Shown here in pieces: positions 42,570-51,059 of a stretch of DNA of 64,000 bases. A program made the position numbers and the translations under genes. The DNA is from Bog-473 sp035552095 (GTDB taxonomy: Bacteria; Actinomycetota; Acidimicrobiia; Acidimicrobiales; RAAP-2), in the NCBI GenBank assembly GCA_035552095.1, contig DASZMA010000203.1, forward strand, positions 62,001 to 126,000, in the 5' to 3' direction. The notes below the pieces were generated by a model. It saw nothing but the letters and a program-made list of their open reading frames with translations, ran no database searches and was not told where the DNA came from. Position 1 is the first letter of the stretch; every line of letters starts with the position of its first letter.

Positions 42570-43364
42570 GTGCCCGAGATCCTTGAAGTTGAGCTGTATC
42601 GAGCGCTGGCCGAGAAGGCGGTCGGACGTCCGATCACCAAGGCGTGGATGGTCGACTCCCGTTACGGCCGAGGCGGCACCACGCCCCGGCGGCTCTCGAG
42701 TGCCCTGGTGGGTCGTTCGTTCACGGCGGCCCGGCGGCGGGGCAAGCTCATGCTGCTCGACACCGACGGCGGTCCCACCCTGGGGGTCCGTTTCGGCATG
42801 ACCGGCGGCCTGGTGGTCGACGGCAACGAGGCGCTGGATCGGCTGCTCTACGGGCCCGGCGTCTTCGACGACAAATGGGTGCGGGCCCGTTTCACCTTCG
42901 CCGACGGCGGGCACCTCCTCCTCCACGACCCCCGGCGCTTCGGCTCCTTGGAGTTGGCCCCCGACGAGGACCGCCTGGGGCCCGACGCGCTCACAGCGAC
43001 GCTGGGTGACCTCCGGAGCGTGTTGGCCGTGCGTCCGGGCCGCGCCGCCGCCGCGCCCTTGAAGGCGCGCCTGCTGGACCAGGAGCGGCTGGCCGGCGTC
43101 GGCAACCTCCTGGCCGACGAGATCCTGTGGCGGGCCGGCTTGGACCCCGAACGGCGCATGCCGCTGAGCGACGCCGAGCTGCGGGTGCTCCATCGGGCCC
43201 TGCGCACCACGCTGCGCCAGCTGGGCGGCCGGGGCGGTTCGCACATGGGTGAGTTGATGGAGCAGCGGCACGCCGGCGGGCGGTGCCCCAAGGACGGGAC
43301 CGAGCTGCGGCGGGCCACCGTGGGCGGCCGGACCACCTACTGGTGCCCGGCTCACCAGCACTGA
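42570..43364 (+). CDS. Fpg/Nei family DNA glycosylase
   Basis: A 264-residue base-excision repair glycosylase/AP lyase. The processed N-terminus PEILEVELY supplies the catalytic Pro and Glu, the ARRRGKLMLLDTD lysine lies where Lys57 is expected, and VGNLLADEILWRAGLDP is the helix-two-turn-helix. The C-terminal zinc finger is atypical: RCPKDG and YWCPAHQ keep one cysteine each, with D and H where the other ligands would be. The usual MPELPE start reads MPEILE, so substrate range may differ from classic Fpg. GTG start, probably leaderless. Confidence 0.9.
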   Translation: MPEILEVELYRALAEKAVGRPITKAWMVDSRYGRGGTTPRRLSSALVGRSFTAARRRGKLMLLDTDGGPTLGVRFGMTGGLVVDGNEALDRLLYGPGVFDDKWVRARFTFADGGHLLLHDPRRFGSLELAPDEDRLGPDALTATLGDLRSVLAVRPGRAAAAPLKARLLDQERLAGVGNLLADEILWRAGLDPERRMPLSDAELRVLHRALRTTLRQLGGRGGSHMGELMEQRHAGGRCPKDGTELRRATVGGRTTYWCPAHQH

Positions 43365-43389
43365 CGGAAGGCAGAGCGGAGGACCGGGG

Positions 43390-43857
43390 TCAGCCCTCGG
43401 CGATCTCCTCGAGCACCTTGGCGGCGTGGCCGTCGGCCCGCACGTGGTACCAGGCCCGCGCCACCTTGCCGGTGGGCCCGACCAGGAAGGTGGAGCGGAT
43501 GGTGCCGACGGTCTTCTTGCCGTACAGCGTCTTCTCGCCCCAAGCCCCGTACTTCTCCATGACCGACCTGTCCGCGTCGGTCAGCAGCGGGAACTTGAGC
43601 TTGTACTTGGTGCGGAATTTCACATGTTTCTCGGCCTTGTCCGGGGAGATCCCGAGGACGGCCACGCCGGCTTTCTCGAAGGTCTTGAGGTTGTCGTTGA
43701 ACTGACAGGCCTCCTTGGTGCACCCGGGCGTGTCGTCGGCCGGGTAGAAGTAGACGATCACCCGCTGTCCCTTGAAATCGGACAGTTTCACGGGCTTGCC
43801 GTCCTGGTCAGGCAGCGTGAACGCCGGGGCGGTGGCACCAGCTTCGAGTTTGGCCAT
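43390..43857 (-). CDS. bcp: Thiol peroxidase, Bcp/PrxQ type
   Basis: A 155-residue peroxiredoxin that reduces hydroperoxides with thioredoxin. The peroxidatic cysteine is C46 and the resolving C51, in the PrxQ motif DDTPGCTKEACQF. The GVAVLGISPDKAEKHVKF and LLTDADRSVMEKYGAWGEK segments match Bcp. A strong ribosome site (AAGGAGG on the minus strand, 9 nt upstream) supports ATG 43857. It is divergent from the DEAD-box helicase. Confidence 0.95.
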   Translation of the reverse strand: MAKLEAGATAPAFTLPDQDGKPVKLSDFKGQRVIVYFYPADDTPGCTKEACQFNDNLKTFEKAGVAVLGISPDKAEKHVKFRTKYKLKFPLLTDADRSVMEKYGAWGEKTLYGKKTVGTIRSTFLVGPTGKVARAWYHVRADGHAAKVLEEIAEG

Positions 43858-43941
43858 GGGTCATCCTCCTTCGAATGGCAGGCAGGAGCACACTTTGGCA
43901 CAGCGACGGCGACCGCAATGCGCCGGACATGACGTTTCCGC

Positions 43942-43950
43942 TGGTACAAT
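43942..43950 (+). promoter_or_regulatory. Candidate extended -10 promoter of the helicase gene
   Basis: TGGTACAAT is an extended -10 (TG-n-TACAAT). It would leave a 5' leader of about 90 bases before ATG 44047, as is common for DEAD-box genes. No -35 at the standard distance. Confidence 0.42.
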
Positions 43951-44046
43951 GGCTGTGCGACCGCCGGCAAGGGGCTGGTGAGTCGGGGCCGTCACTCCCT
44001 CCTCTGGTTGGCGCAGGGTCCCGCCGCTCAACAGAGAGAGCGAGAC

Positions 44047-45336
44047 ATGACAATTGAAGCCTTGACCGGCGCGCACGCCGGAACGTCCGATGGAGATGGA
44101 GACGCCTCCTCGGATGACACGTATGAAACGGCTCGGACCTTTGAGTCCCTCGGAGTCGCAGAAGAACTGACCAAAGCGCTGGCTGATCAAGGGATCGTCA
44201 GCGCTTTTCCAATTCAGGCCCTGACCATCGCCGACGCACTGGCCGGCCGGGACGTCTGTGGCAAGGCCAAGACCGGCTCGGGCAAGACCCTGGCCTTCGG
44301 CGTGCCGATGCTGCAGCGCACCAAGGCCACCCGTGACGCGCAGGGATCGGCCTCGGGTGCTCCGGCCCGGCCCGCCCGCCCGCTCGGGCTGGTGCTCCTG
44401 CCCACCCGCGAACTGGCCGTCCAGGTCTATGAGGTCCTGGCCCCCCTGGCCAAGGCGCTCGGCCTCAAGGCCGTGGCGGTCTACGGCGGGGCCGACATCG
44501 ACCGCCAGGTGTCGAAGTTGCAGAAGGGCGTCGACATCATCATCGCCACCCCGGGACGCCTGATCGACCTGGGCGACCGCGGCGAGCTTTCGGTGTCCCA
44601 ACTCGAGACCCTCGTGCTCGACGAGGCGGACCGCATGGCCGACATGGGGTTCATGCCCCAGGTCGAGTGGGTGCTCCGCCGCCTGGAGACCCCTCATCAG
44701 ACCCTGCTCTTCTCGGCCACGCTCGACGGGGCGGTGGACCGCCTGGTCCAGCGCTACCTGACCGAGCCGGTCTTCCACGAGGTGGCTTCCTCGTCGCAGA
44801 CGGTGACGCTGATGGAGCACCGTTTCATTCAGGTGCACCAGATGGACAAGGTGAAGGTGGCCGCCGCCATCGCCCGCTCGCAGGAGAAGTCGCTCTTCTT
44901 CGTGCGCACCAAGCGGGGGGCCGATCGGCTGGTGGAGAACCTGGAGAAAGAGGGTCTGCACGCGGCCGCCATTCACGGCGACTTGCGCCAGGCCAACCGC
45001 GAGCGCGCCCTAGCCGACTTCTCCAACGGCAAGCTACCCGTCCTGGTGGCCACCGACGTGGCCGCCCGTGGCCTGCATATTGAGGCCGTCGACGGCGTCA
45101 TCCACTGGGACCCGCCGGAGGACCACAAGGCGTACCTGCACCGTTCGGGCCGGACCGCCCGAGCCGGCAAGGCCGGTGTGGTGGTCAGCCTGACGCTCTG
45201 GAACCAGCTGGTCGAAGTCGAGGTCATTCAGCGCCGGCTCGGCCTGCGCATCCCCATCGTCGAGATGTTCTCCAACGATCCCCGGCTGGCCAACCTGGCC
45301 GAGTGGACCCCGTCACCGGAGGAGAGCGTCCTCTGA
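44047..45336 (+). CDS. DEAD-box RNA helicase
   Basis: A 429-residue ATP-dependent RNA helicase with an acidic N-terminal tail. Motifs in order: Q-motif (FPIQALTIAD), I (AKTGSGKT, about 74-81), Ia (PTRELAVQ), Ib (TPGRLID), II (DEAD), III (SAT), V (ATDVAARGLH) and VI (HRSGRTARAG). There is no long C-terminal RNA-binding extension, so it is a core-only RhlE/DeaD-like type. The ATG has a GAGAGAG ribosome site. Confidence 0.95.
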   Translation: MTIEALTGAHAGTSDGDGDASSDDTYETARTFESLGVAEELTKALADQGIVSAFPIQALTIADALAGRDVCGKAKTGSGKTLAFGVPMLQRTKATRDAQGSASGAPARPARPLGLVLLPTRELAVQVYEVLAPLAKALGLKAVAVYGGADIDRQVSKLQKGVDIIIATPGRLIDLGDRGELSVSQLETLVLDEADRMADMGFMPQVEWVLRRLETPHQTLLFSATLDGAVDRLVQRYLTEPVFHEVASSSQTVTLMEHRFIQVHQMDKVKVAAAIARSQEKSLFFVRTKRGADRLVENLEKEGLHAAAIHGDLRQANRERALADFSNGKLPVLVATDVAARGLHIEAVDGVIHWDPPEDHKAYLHRSGRTARAGKAGVVVSLTLWNQLVEVEVIQRRLGLRIPIVEMFSNDPRLANLAEWTPSPEESVL

Positions 45337-46079
45337 GTGACGCCCCGGCGCTGGCCGTCTGGTCACCCGACGACGGGATACGCCGCGTCCTGGTGGTCAC
45401 GGCCCACCCGGACGATGTCGACTTCGGATCGGCCGGCACGGTGGCCGCCTTCACCAAAGCCGGGCTGGAGGTCACCTACTGCATCGTGACCAACGGCGAG
45501 GCGGGGGGATCGGACCGCAGCCTGAGCCGGGCCGACATGGCGGCGTTGCGCCAGCGTGAACAGCGGGCGGCGGCCGCGGAGGTCGGGGTGTCCGACGTCC
45601 GCTTCCTGGGCCATCCCGACGGTGCGGTGCAGCCCTCGATCGAACTGCGCCGGGACATCAGCCGGGTCATCCGCCAGGTACGGCCCGAGCGCGTCCTCAC
45701 GCAGTCGCCGGAACGGCGCTGGGACTCCATGTACGCCAGCCATCCCGACCATCTGGCCGCCGGAGAGGCGGCCGTCTGCGCCGTCTACCCCGACGCCCGC
45801 AATCCTTTCGCCCATCCCGAATTGCTCGACGACGAGGGCCTCGAGCCCTGGACGGTCAACCAGCTGTGGATCATGGGTGGACCCGATCCGACCACGGCGG
45901 TCGACACCACCTCCACCATCGAGCGCAAGGTGGCGGCCCTGCTGCGCCACGAGAGCCAGATCGGCGATCCGGCCGGCATTGCCGAGCGGATGGTGGAGTG
46001 GGGTCAGGCCGGCGGCCGGGCCGCCGGCCTGCCCGAAGGCTCGACCGCGGAGCTCTACCGGATCACGCTCATCCCCTGA
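45303..46079 (+). CDS. PIG-L/LmbE-type zinc deacetylase
   Basis: A 258-residue zinc hydrolase related to the mycothiol deacetylases MshB and Mca. The zinc site is formed by the TAHPDDVDFGSAGTVAA motif (HPDD) and the histidines in YASHPDHLAAG. It removes acetyl from an N-acetyl sugar or similar amide. The start is uncertain: GTG 45303 lies within the helicase gene, while a GGAGGAG ribosome site (45318-45324) is 8-9 nt before CTG 45333. Operon with the helicase is likely. Confidence 0.87.
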   Translation: MDPVTGGERPLSDAPALAVWSPDDGIRRVLVVTAHPDDVDFGSAGTVAAFTKAGLEVTYCIVTNGEAGGSDRSLSRADMAALRQREQRAAAAEVGVSDVRFLGHPDGAVQPSIELRRDISRVIRQVRPERVLTQSPERRWDSMYASHPDHLAAGEAAVCAVYPDARNPFAHPELLDDEGLEPWTVNQLWIMGGPDPTTAVDTTSTIERKVAALLRHESQIGDPAGIAERMVEWGQAGGRAAGLPEGSTAELYRITLIP

Positions 46080-46086
46080 ATGGCTG

Positions 46087-46425
46087 ATGGCAGTCACCGA
46101 AGCCACCGTGCGGCGCCTGGCCCTGGCGCTTCCCGAAGCGGCGGAGGCGCCGCATTTCGACCTGACGTCCTTCCGGGTGGCCAACAAGATCTTCGCCTCC
46201 GTCCCTCCCGGCGGGGACCGGGTCCACATCTTCGTGGGCCCGGACGAGGTCGCTGCCTACTGTGCCGAGTTCCCCGGCGTGGTCGAGGAGCTCTGGTGGG
46301 GCAAGAAGCTGAGCGGGTGCCGGGTCACGCTGAAGCAGGCCACCGTCGCCCTCCTGCGCGAGATGCTCACCGACTCCTGGCGGCGCAAGGCGCCAAAGAA
46401 GTTGCTAGACCAGTTCGACGCCTGA
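46087..46425 (+). CDS. MmcQ/YjbR family protein
   Basis: A 112-residue protein of the MmcQ/YjbR-like fold. It opens with EATVRRLALALPEAAEAPHF, typical of this family, and continues with FRVANKIFASV and a helical C-terminus ending LLDQFDA. These proteins bind DNA or other ligands non-specifically in studied cases; the role is unknown. The ATG lies 7 bases after the PIG-L gene stop, so they may be co-transcribed. Confidence 0.85.
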   Translation: MAVTEATVRRLALALPEAAEAPHFDLTSFRVANKIFASVPPGGDRVHIFVGPDEVAAYCAEFPGVVEELWWGKKLSGCRVTLKQATVALLREMLTDSWRRKAPKKLLDQFDA

Positions 46426-46430
46426 GCGGT

Positions 46431-46982
46431 TCAGCGGATGTGCGAAATCCGGAAGTGCTTCCGGCGTCGGGCTATGTGCACCACCAGGTAGACGATGAGG
46501 ACCAGGGTGGAGAGCGTATGCCAGCCGATGTAGTTGACCGGTAGTCCGGTCAGCGCCCGCAGGGGGAACGCGGTGTTGTACCCGACCAGCCAATCCACCG
46601 TGCCTGAGACCATCACGTTCAGCGTGAGCAGGAGCAGGATCAGGTCCGAGAAGGCCAGCCGACCCCGGGGCTTGAACCACGAGCGGACGTGGGCGAACTG
46701 GGCGGCCAAGCGGCCCGCCGTGCGGCGCCGCTGGGCCAGGTGCACGCCCACCAGCGCGAAGAAGACCAGCGCCAGGGCGATGTGGATGGTCAGGTCATGG
46801 TGGGTGAAGAGCCAGGAGAGAGGCGCCGCCGCGAAGGTGATGATCAACCACACGTGGACCAGCCACCGGGAGCGCACCCGCCGACCCGACACCGGGGCCG
46901 GCTCAGTGTGCTCCGTCAGGACCGGACCGGGCTGATCAGCCGGGACTTCGTTGGATCGGCCCGCTAAGTCCGCTGTGTTCAT
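46431..46982 (-). CDS. DUF4405-type membrane protein
   Basis: A 183-residue protein with four membrane helices and histidines spaced as in cytochrome b-type DUF4405 proteins (VHVWLIITF, FTHHDLTIHIALALVFF, YIGWHTLSTLVLIVYLVVH). Paired histidines inside helices suggest heme b binding, so it may be a small electron-transfer protein. The ATG at 46982 is 10 bases after the permease stop, so it could be the last gene of the PadR/ABC operon. No partner is obvious. Confidence 0.82.
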   Translation of the reverse strand: MNTADLAGRSNEVPADQPGPVLTEHTEPAPVSGRRVRSRWLVHVWLIITFAAAPLSWLFTHHDLTIHIALALVFFALVGVHLAQRRRTAGRLAAQFAHVRSWFKPRGRLAFSDLILLLLTLNVMVSGTVDWLVGYNTAFPLRALTGLPVNYIGWHTLSTLVLIVYLVVHIARRRKHFRISHIR

Positions 46983-46992
46983 TGGTCCGCAG

Positions 46993-49545
46993 TCATTCCA
47001 TCGGTTGCGTGGCAATGGCCGCCGGCTGGCGCCCGGAGAAGATCCACCCTCCGATGGCCGCCAGCAGCGGCATCCCGACCAGGATGAAGAGCAGGCTCTT
47101 GGCCGGGATGTTCTCCAACGACGACAGCCCGTCCAGCGAACTGCCGCGGGTGTAGGCGATGGTGCCGATGTAGGCGGCCACCGTTCCGATGACAGCACCC
47201 AGGAGGGCCAGGACGCCGGCCGTCGACGCGGTGAGGGCCCGCCGGGTTCGGCTGCCGGCGCCCGTGGCGGTCAGGATGCGCAGGTCACCGGCGGTCTCGC
47301 TCCGGATCAGTCCAACGGACATGGCCAGGACTCCGAGCGCCAGGACCACGCCGAACACCGTGGCCCAGTTGATGATCTCTGACGACGACGGCTGATCGTT
47401 CTTCGTCTCAATGCTCATGCCGCTCGCCGACGCTGCGGTCGACCTGGCGTTGGCTATCTGCTGCCCGGTGAGGGGCTGTGCGGTCTGGATCAGCCACCCC
47501 GCCGTCGAGACGCCGAGGTGGTGCTGATGGATGAAGCGCTCCGTGACCACCGTGTTGGGGGCCGACGTTCCTGACGGGAGCGCACTGACCTCCTGGATCA
47601 CCGGATTGGCCAGGCACGTCGACTTCGGGCACGGGTACGGGTTCGAGCCCGTCGCCGGGGGACCGACCTTGCTGCCGTAGTCCCCGAAGGTGGCCTGCAT
47701 GAGGGACAAGGAGGATAAGCCCGGCCGCGCCGTCAGGAAGTCGGCGTCGGGGTTGATCTGGGACGCACTGATCCCGAACGCCCGGAGGAGTTGCGGAGTG
47801 GCCACGTACACCTGGCCGCCGAACTGGCGCCCTCCGGCATCGTGAAGAAGGCTCGCGCTGCTCTGGTCGAGTGCGACCACCGGGCCGGTGCCGAGGCCCT
47901 GGGCAATGTGGTGGGCCGTGGCCGTGGCGGTCGCCAGGCTGACCGGAGGCGTCTGCGGCCCACATGACCTGCTCCCGTTGGGGTTGATGCACTGGCTGCC
48001 GGGGCCGGGGCCGCTGCTCGGTGCGTAGACGACCAGCTGGTTCGAGGTCATGTTGGGACCGGCGTAGTCGAGGACGTTGCCGTACCGTGACGCCGCCAGC
48101 ACACAGATGAGCACCGCGATCAGCACCCCGAGGGTGATGGCCGCCAGGGCCGATCCCGACCGGGCCCGGTAGCGGGCCAGATCGCGCACGGCCAGCCGCA
48201 CGGCGACCGGGGCCCGGCGGGTGAGTCCGGTCAACGGCGCCAGGGACAGCGGGGCCAGGAGGATGATGGCCACGATCAGACTGACCAGGCCGAGGACGAG
48301 CTGGGGCGCCCCACCACCATTGCCGCCGGTGCTGGCCGCGGCCCCGAGGAGGAAGAAGGCGATGACGACCGCGACCACACCCGGGACGGCGGAACGACGG
48401 AGCGCCTTGGGTGGGGCCGGCCGACCCGACAGCGCAGTGACGATGGGGATCTTGGTCACCGCCCGGGCGGGCCGCGATGCGGCGAAGTACGTCGCCACGA
48501 TGGCGAGCGCCATGGAGACGATGATGACGGTCCACGGCAGCGCGAACTCGCTGATGAGGTGGTGCGAGCTCGACTCGGCGTGCGGACGGTAGGCCAGCCA
48601 GGCGGCCAGGCCGAGGAGGCCGCCAACGACGGTACCGACCACTCCGACCACCACGCCGTTGGCCCGCACCACCAGCCGGATGTTCCTATCCGTCGCCCCC
48701 AGGGAGCCCAGCATGCCGATGGAGCGCAACCGGCGCTGGGCCAGGACGGTGAACCCGCCCACCGAGACCAGTGCGATGAGCAGCATCCCCACGGTGGCCA
48801 GGGCCAGTGCGATGGTCTGCGGATTGAAGCCGTTGGCGGACGAGGCTCCGGCCCGGGTCTCCACGTTGGCGCCCAATGGCTTGAGCGTGCTCGCGTCGGC
48901 GTTGAACAGCACGGTGGCAGCCGTCGGGGAGGTGACCTGGCCGGGGGTGACCAGGGCGAAGCTGTCGAGCAGGCTCTGCGGGTTCTGCACAATGCCGACG
49001 AGCTGGCGCGCCGTGCTGCCCTGGTGCCAGGTGTCGCCGACCTTGAGGCCGAACGTCGAGGCGAGGTCACTCGTCATGGCCACCTGGTCGGACCCGGTGG
49101 GGAAGTGCCCGCGGAGGAGGGAGAGCATGGGCAGCCCGTACGGTCCGTGCGGATTCTGGGCGCGCAGATCGTATGTGTTGATGGAGCCGGGAACCGAAAT
49201 GGTCTGGTTCTCAATCACGTCGACCCGGCTCACATGCAGCTGAACCTTGGCGATGTAAGCGGCGATCTGGGTGGGCGTTCCCTGCACCGTGGCCAGATCC
49301 TGCGCGGTGCCGAACCCCGCCCCGGCGGGAGGGGGGGTGTTGGTGGCGACGGTCGATCCCACGAAGGTGGCCGCCACGGCCACGATGATGAGGGAGAGGA
49401 TCAGCAGTTGCTGGCGCCACTCCCGGCGGAAGAGGCGCCAGGCCCAACGGACCATGGCCCGGCGGGCCGGCAGGCCACCATTGTCACCGTGGCCGGCGGC
49501 GACTGGCGCCGGGACGGCCGGCCGCTCCAGGAGGTCGACGCTCAC
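46993..49545 (-). CDS. ABC transporter permease (FtsX/MacB-like)
   Basis: An 850-residue permease with two FtsX repeats. The first membrane segment (about 45-67) follows a basic N-terminus; a large extracytoplasmic domain precedes three helices around residues 250-380, and a second similar unit has its helices at the C-terminus (VFGVVLALGVLAMSVGLIRS and beyond). The lipoprotein/MacB type of exporter uses such a fold to move or push substrates without a classical channel. GTG 49545 overlaps the ATPase gene stop by 4 bases. Confidence 0.9.
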   Translation of the reverse strand: MSVDLLERPAVPAPVAAGHGDNGGLPARRAMVRWAWRLFRREWRQQLLILSLIIVAVAATFVGSTVATNTPPPAGAGFGTAQDLATVQGTPTQIAAYIAKVQLHVSRVDVIENQTISVPGSINTYDLRAQNPHGPYGLPMLSLLRGHFPTGSDQVAMTSDLASTFGLKVGDTWHQGSTARQLVGIVQNPQSLLDSFALVTPGQVTSPTAATVLFNADASTLKPLGANVETRAGASSANGFNPQTIALALATVGMLLIALVSVGGFTVLAQRRLRSIGMLGSLGATDRNIRLVVRANGVVVGVVGTVVGGLLGLAAWLAYRPHAESSSHHLISEFALPWTVIIVSMALAIVATYFAASRPARAVTKIPIVTALSGRPAPPKALRRSAVPGVVAVVIAFFLLGAAASTGGNGGGAPQLVLGLVSLIVAIILLAPLSLAPLTGLTRRAPVAVRLAVRDLARYRARSGSALAAITLGVLIAVLICVLAASRYGNVLDYAGPNMTSNQLVVYAPSSGPGPGSQCINPNGSRSCGPQTPPVSLATATATAHHIAQGLGTGPVVALDQSSASLLHDAGGRQFGGQVYVATPQLLRAFGISASQINPDADFLTARPGLSSLSLMQATFGDYGSKVGPPATGSNPYPCPKSTCLANPVIQEVSALPSGTSAPNTVVTERFIHQHHLGVSTAGWLIQTAQPLTGQQIANARSTAASASGMSIETKNDQPSSSEIINWATVFGVVLALGVLAMSVGLIRSETAGDLRILTATGAGSRTRRALTASTAGVLALLGAVIGTVAAYIGTIAYTRGSSLDGLSSLENIPAKSLLFILVGMPLLAAIGGWIFSGRQPAAIATQPME

Positions 49546-50264
49546 TGCCGTGACGCCGGGGTGAGGAGGGACTCGGGGCTGGTGGGCGGCAAGGTCTGGT
49601 CGACGATGCGCCCGTCCCGCAGGAAGACCACCCGGTCGGCCCACGACGCGAGCTGCGCATCGTGGGTCACCACGACCGCGGCGACGCCCCGGCGGCAGGC
49701 CGTGAGGACCAGTCGCATGACGGCTTCACCGTTGGTCGAGTCGAGGGCGCCCGACGGCTCGTCGGCCAGGAGGAGCTTGCGTTCCCCGACCACGGCCCGG
49801 GCGATGGAGACTCGCTGGCGCTCCCCGCCCGAGAGCTCGTTCGGGTAGTGCGGTGCCCGATCGGCCAACCCGAGCTCTTCCAGGGCGAGCATGCCGGCGG
49901 CCTGAGCCTTCCGGGCGGGCACGCCGTCGAGTTCCAGGGGCAGGGAGACGTTCTCGACCGCGGTCAGGCCGGCCAGGAGGTTGTAGTCCTGGAACACGTA
50001 GCCCACCGAACGGCGGCGCAGCCGGGCCTGGTCGTTGCGCGACATGTTCGTCAGTGACTCGCCCCCGATGAACACCTCACCCCTGGTCGGCTCCTCGAGG
50101 CTCCCGGCGATCGTCAGCAGCGTGCTCTTCCCTGAGCCGCTGGAACCCATCACGGCGACGAGCGTCCCCGCATCGACCGACAGGTTGACGTTGGAGAGGG
50201 CGTGGACCTCGGTCTCGCCCTCGCCGAATGTCTTGAAGACGCTGTTCATTTCGAGCATGCTCAT
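49542..50264 (-). CDS. ABC transporter ATP-binding protein (MacB/LolD-like)
   Basis: A 240-residue ATPase of the LolD/MacB/FtsE group. Walker A is MGSSGSGKSTLL, the signature is ELSGGERQRVSIARA and Walker B is LLLADEPSGALD. It drives the FtsX-like permease encoded next, overlapping it by 4 bases. Its own ATG at 50264 overlaps the padR stop by 4 bases (ATGA). A second ATG at 50258 is possible. Confidence 0.95.
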   Translation of the reverse strand: MSMLEMNSVFKTFGEGETEVHALSNVNLSVDAGTLVAVMGSSGSGKSTLLTIAGSLEEPTRGEVFIGGESLTNMSRNDQARLRRRSVGYVFQDYNLLAGLTAVENVSLPLELDGVPARKAQAAGMLALEELGLADRAPHYPNELSGGERQRVSIARAVVGERKLLLADEPSGALDSTNGEAVMRLVLTACRRGVAAVVVTHDAQLASWADRVVFLRDGRIVDQTLPPTSPESLLTPASRQ

Positions 50265-50842
50265 CGCTGCACACTGACCTTTCGCCGTACTTTCGGTAGG
50301 GGGGATTTGGGGGGAGCGGGGATGTCGACGGAAGCGCGCTTCAGGCGGCCGTCGGCACTGTCCAGCCACCGGATGACCGAGTCGAGGCGGAACAGTTCGG
50401 CGTCGACCACCAGGGCGAAGCCCAGGTCGAACCGGGACTCGTCTTCCTTCAGGTGGGTCCACTGCTGCATCAGCTCCACCAGGTACCGCCGGTGGACCTG
50501 GATCACCTCGCCGACGTCGACCCCGGGCATCCGGATGGCCACCAGGACCTTGATCACCAGCTCGTCGCGTGGCGGCGAGGAGAGGTCGGGCGGTGTGCGG
50601 AGCCACACGGCCAGCTCCGACTCACCTTCGGCGGTGATGTGGAATCCCTTCTGCGGACCTTCCGCCTCCTCACCCTCGGACTCGACCAGACCGTCCCGTT
50701 CCAGGCGTTGGAGGGTCGTGTAGACCTGCCCGACGTTGAGGGGCCACACCTCACCGGTCCGCGCCTCGAATTCCTGGCGCAACTGGAGGCCGTATTTGGG
50801 ACCCTCGCTGAGCAGGGCTAATAGGGCATGGCGGACGCTCAT
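50261..50842 (-). CDS. PadR family transcription regulator
   Basis: A 193-residue PadR-type repressor: winged helix at the N-terminus (VRHALLALLSEGPKYGLQLRQEF, LNVGQVYTTLQRLERDGLV) and a longer C-terminal helical domain for dimerisation. It heads the ABC exporter operon and probably represses it until a drug or lipid binds. The promoter upstream contains palindromes that suit autoregulation. Confidence 0.92.
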   Translation of the reverse strand: MSVRHALLALLSEGPKYGLQLRQEFEARTGEVWPLNVGQVYTTLQRLERDGLVESEGEEAEGPQKGFHITAEGESELAVWLRTPPDLSSPPRDELVIKVLVAIRMPGVDVGEVIQVHRRYLVELMQQWTHLKEDESRFDLGFALVVDAELFRLDSVIRWLDSADGRLKRASVDIPAPPKSPLPKVRRKVSVQR

Positions 50843-50856
50843 CAGTTCCCAGCAGT

Positions 50857-50894
50857 AGTTAGCATACTGAGTATCATAATGAGTAGCAAACTAA
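50857..50894. promoter_or_regulatory. Putative PadR operator
   Basis: A near-dyad joins TAGTTaGCaTACT (50857-50869) to AGTAGCaAACTA (50883-50894), enclosing the perfect palindrome ATACT-G-AGTAT (50864-50874). It overlaps the padR -10 and spacer. The stretch is strikingly AT-rich for this genome. Confidence 0.62.
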
Positions 50895-50901
50895 ATTACA
50901 A
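50873..50901 (-). promoter_or_regulatory. Promoter of the padR-ABC operon
   Basis: On the minus strand TTGTAA (complement of 50896-50901), a 17-bp spacer and TATGAT (complement of 50873-50878) give a good sigma-70-type promoter ending 31 nt before ATG 50842. Confidence 0.65.
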
Positions 50902-51059
50902 TGGTGCCAGCCCCCCAATTCCGCCTGGGGTGAACCCATCCGGGCAGGGGTGGCCTTCCGGTCCATAGGGGTGACCGCCCGGGTCGGGGCGGGAAACCTA
51001 CGATGCGCAGCAGGCCGCAGGAGGGCCCAAGGCCGACCAGCAGGGGGACCACCGATCAC

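Noticed and set aside
42522..43361. Upstream extension of the FrhB-like frame
   Set aside because: It lies antisense to the Fpg/Nei gene; ferredoxin motifs start just after GTG 42521.
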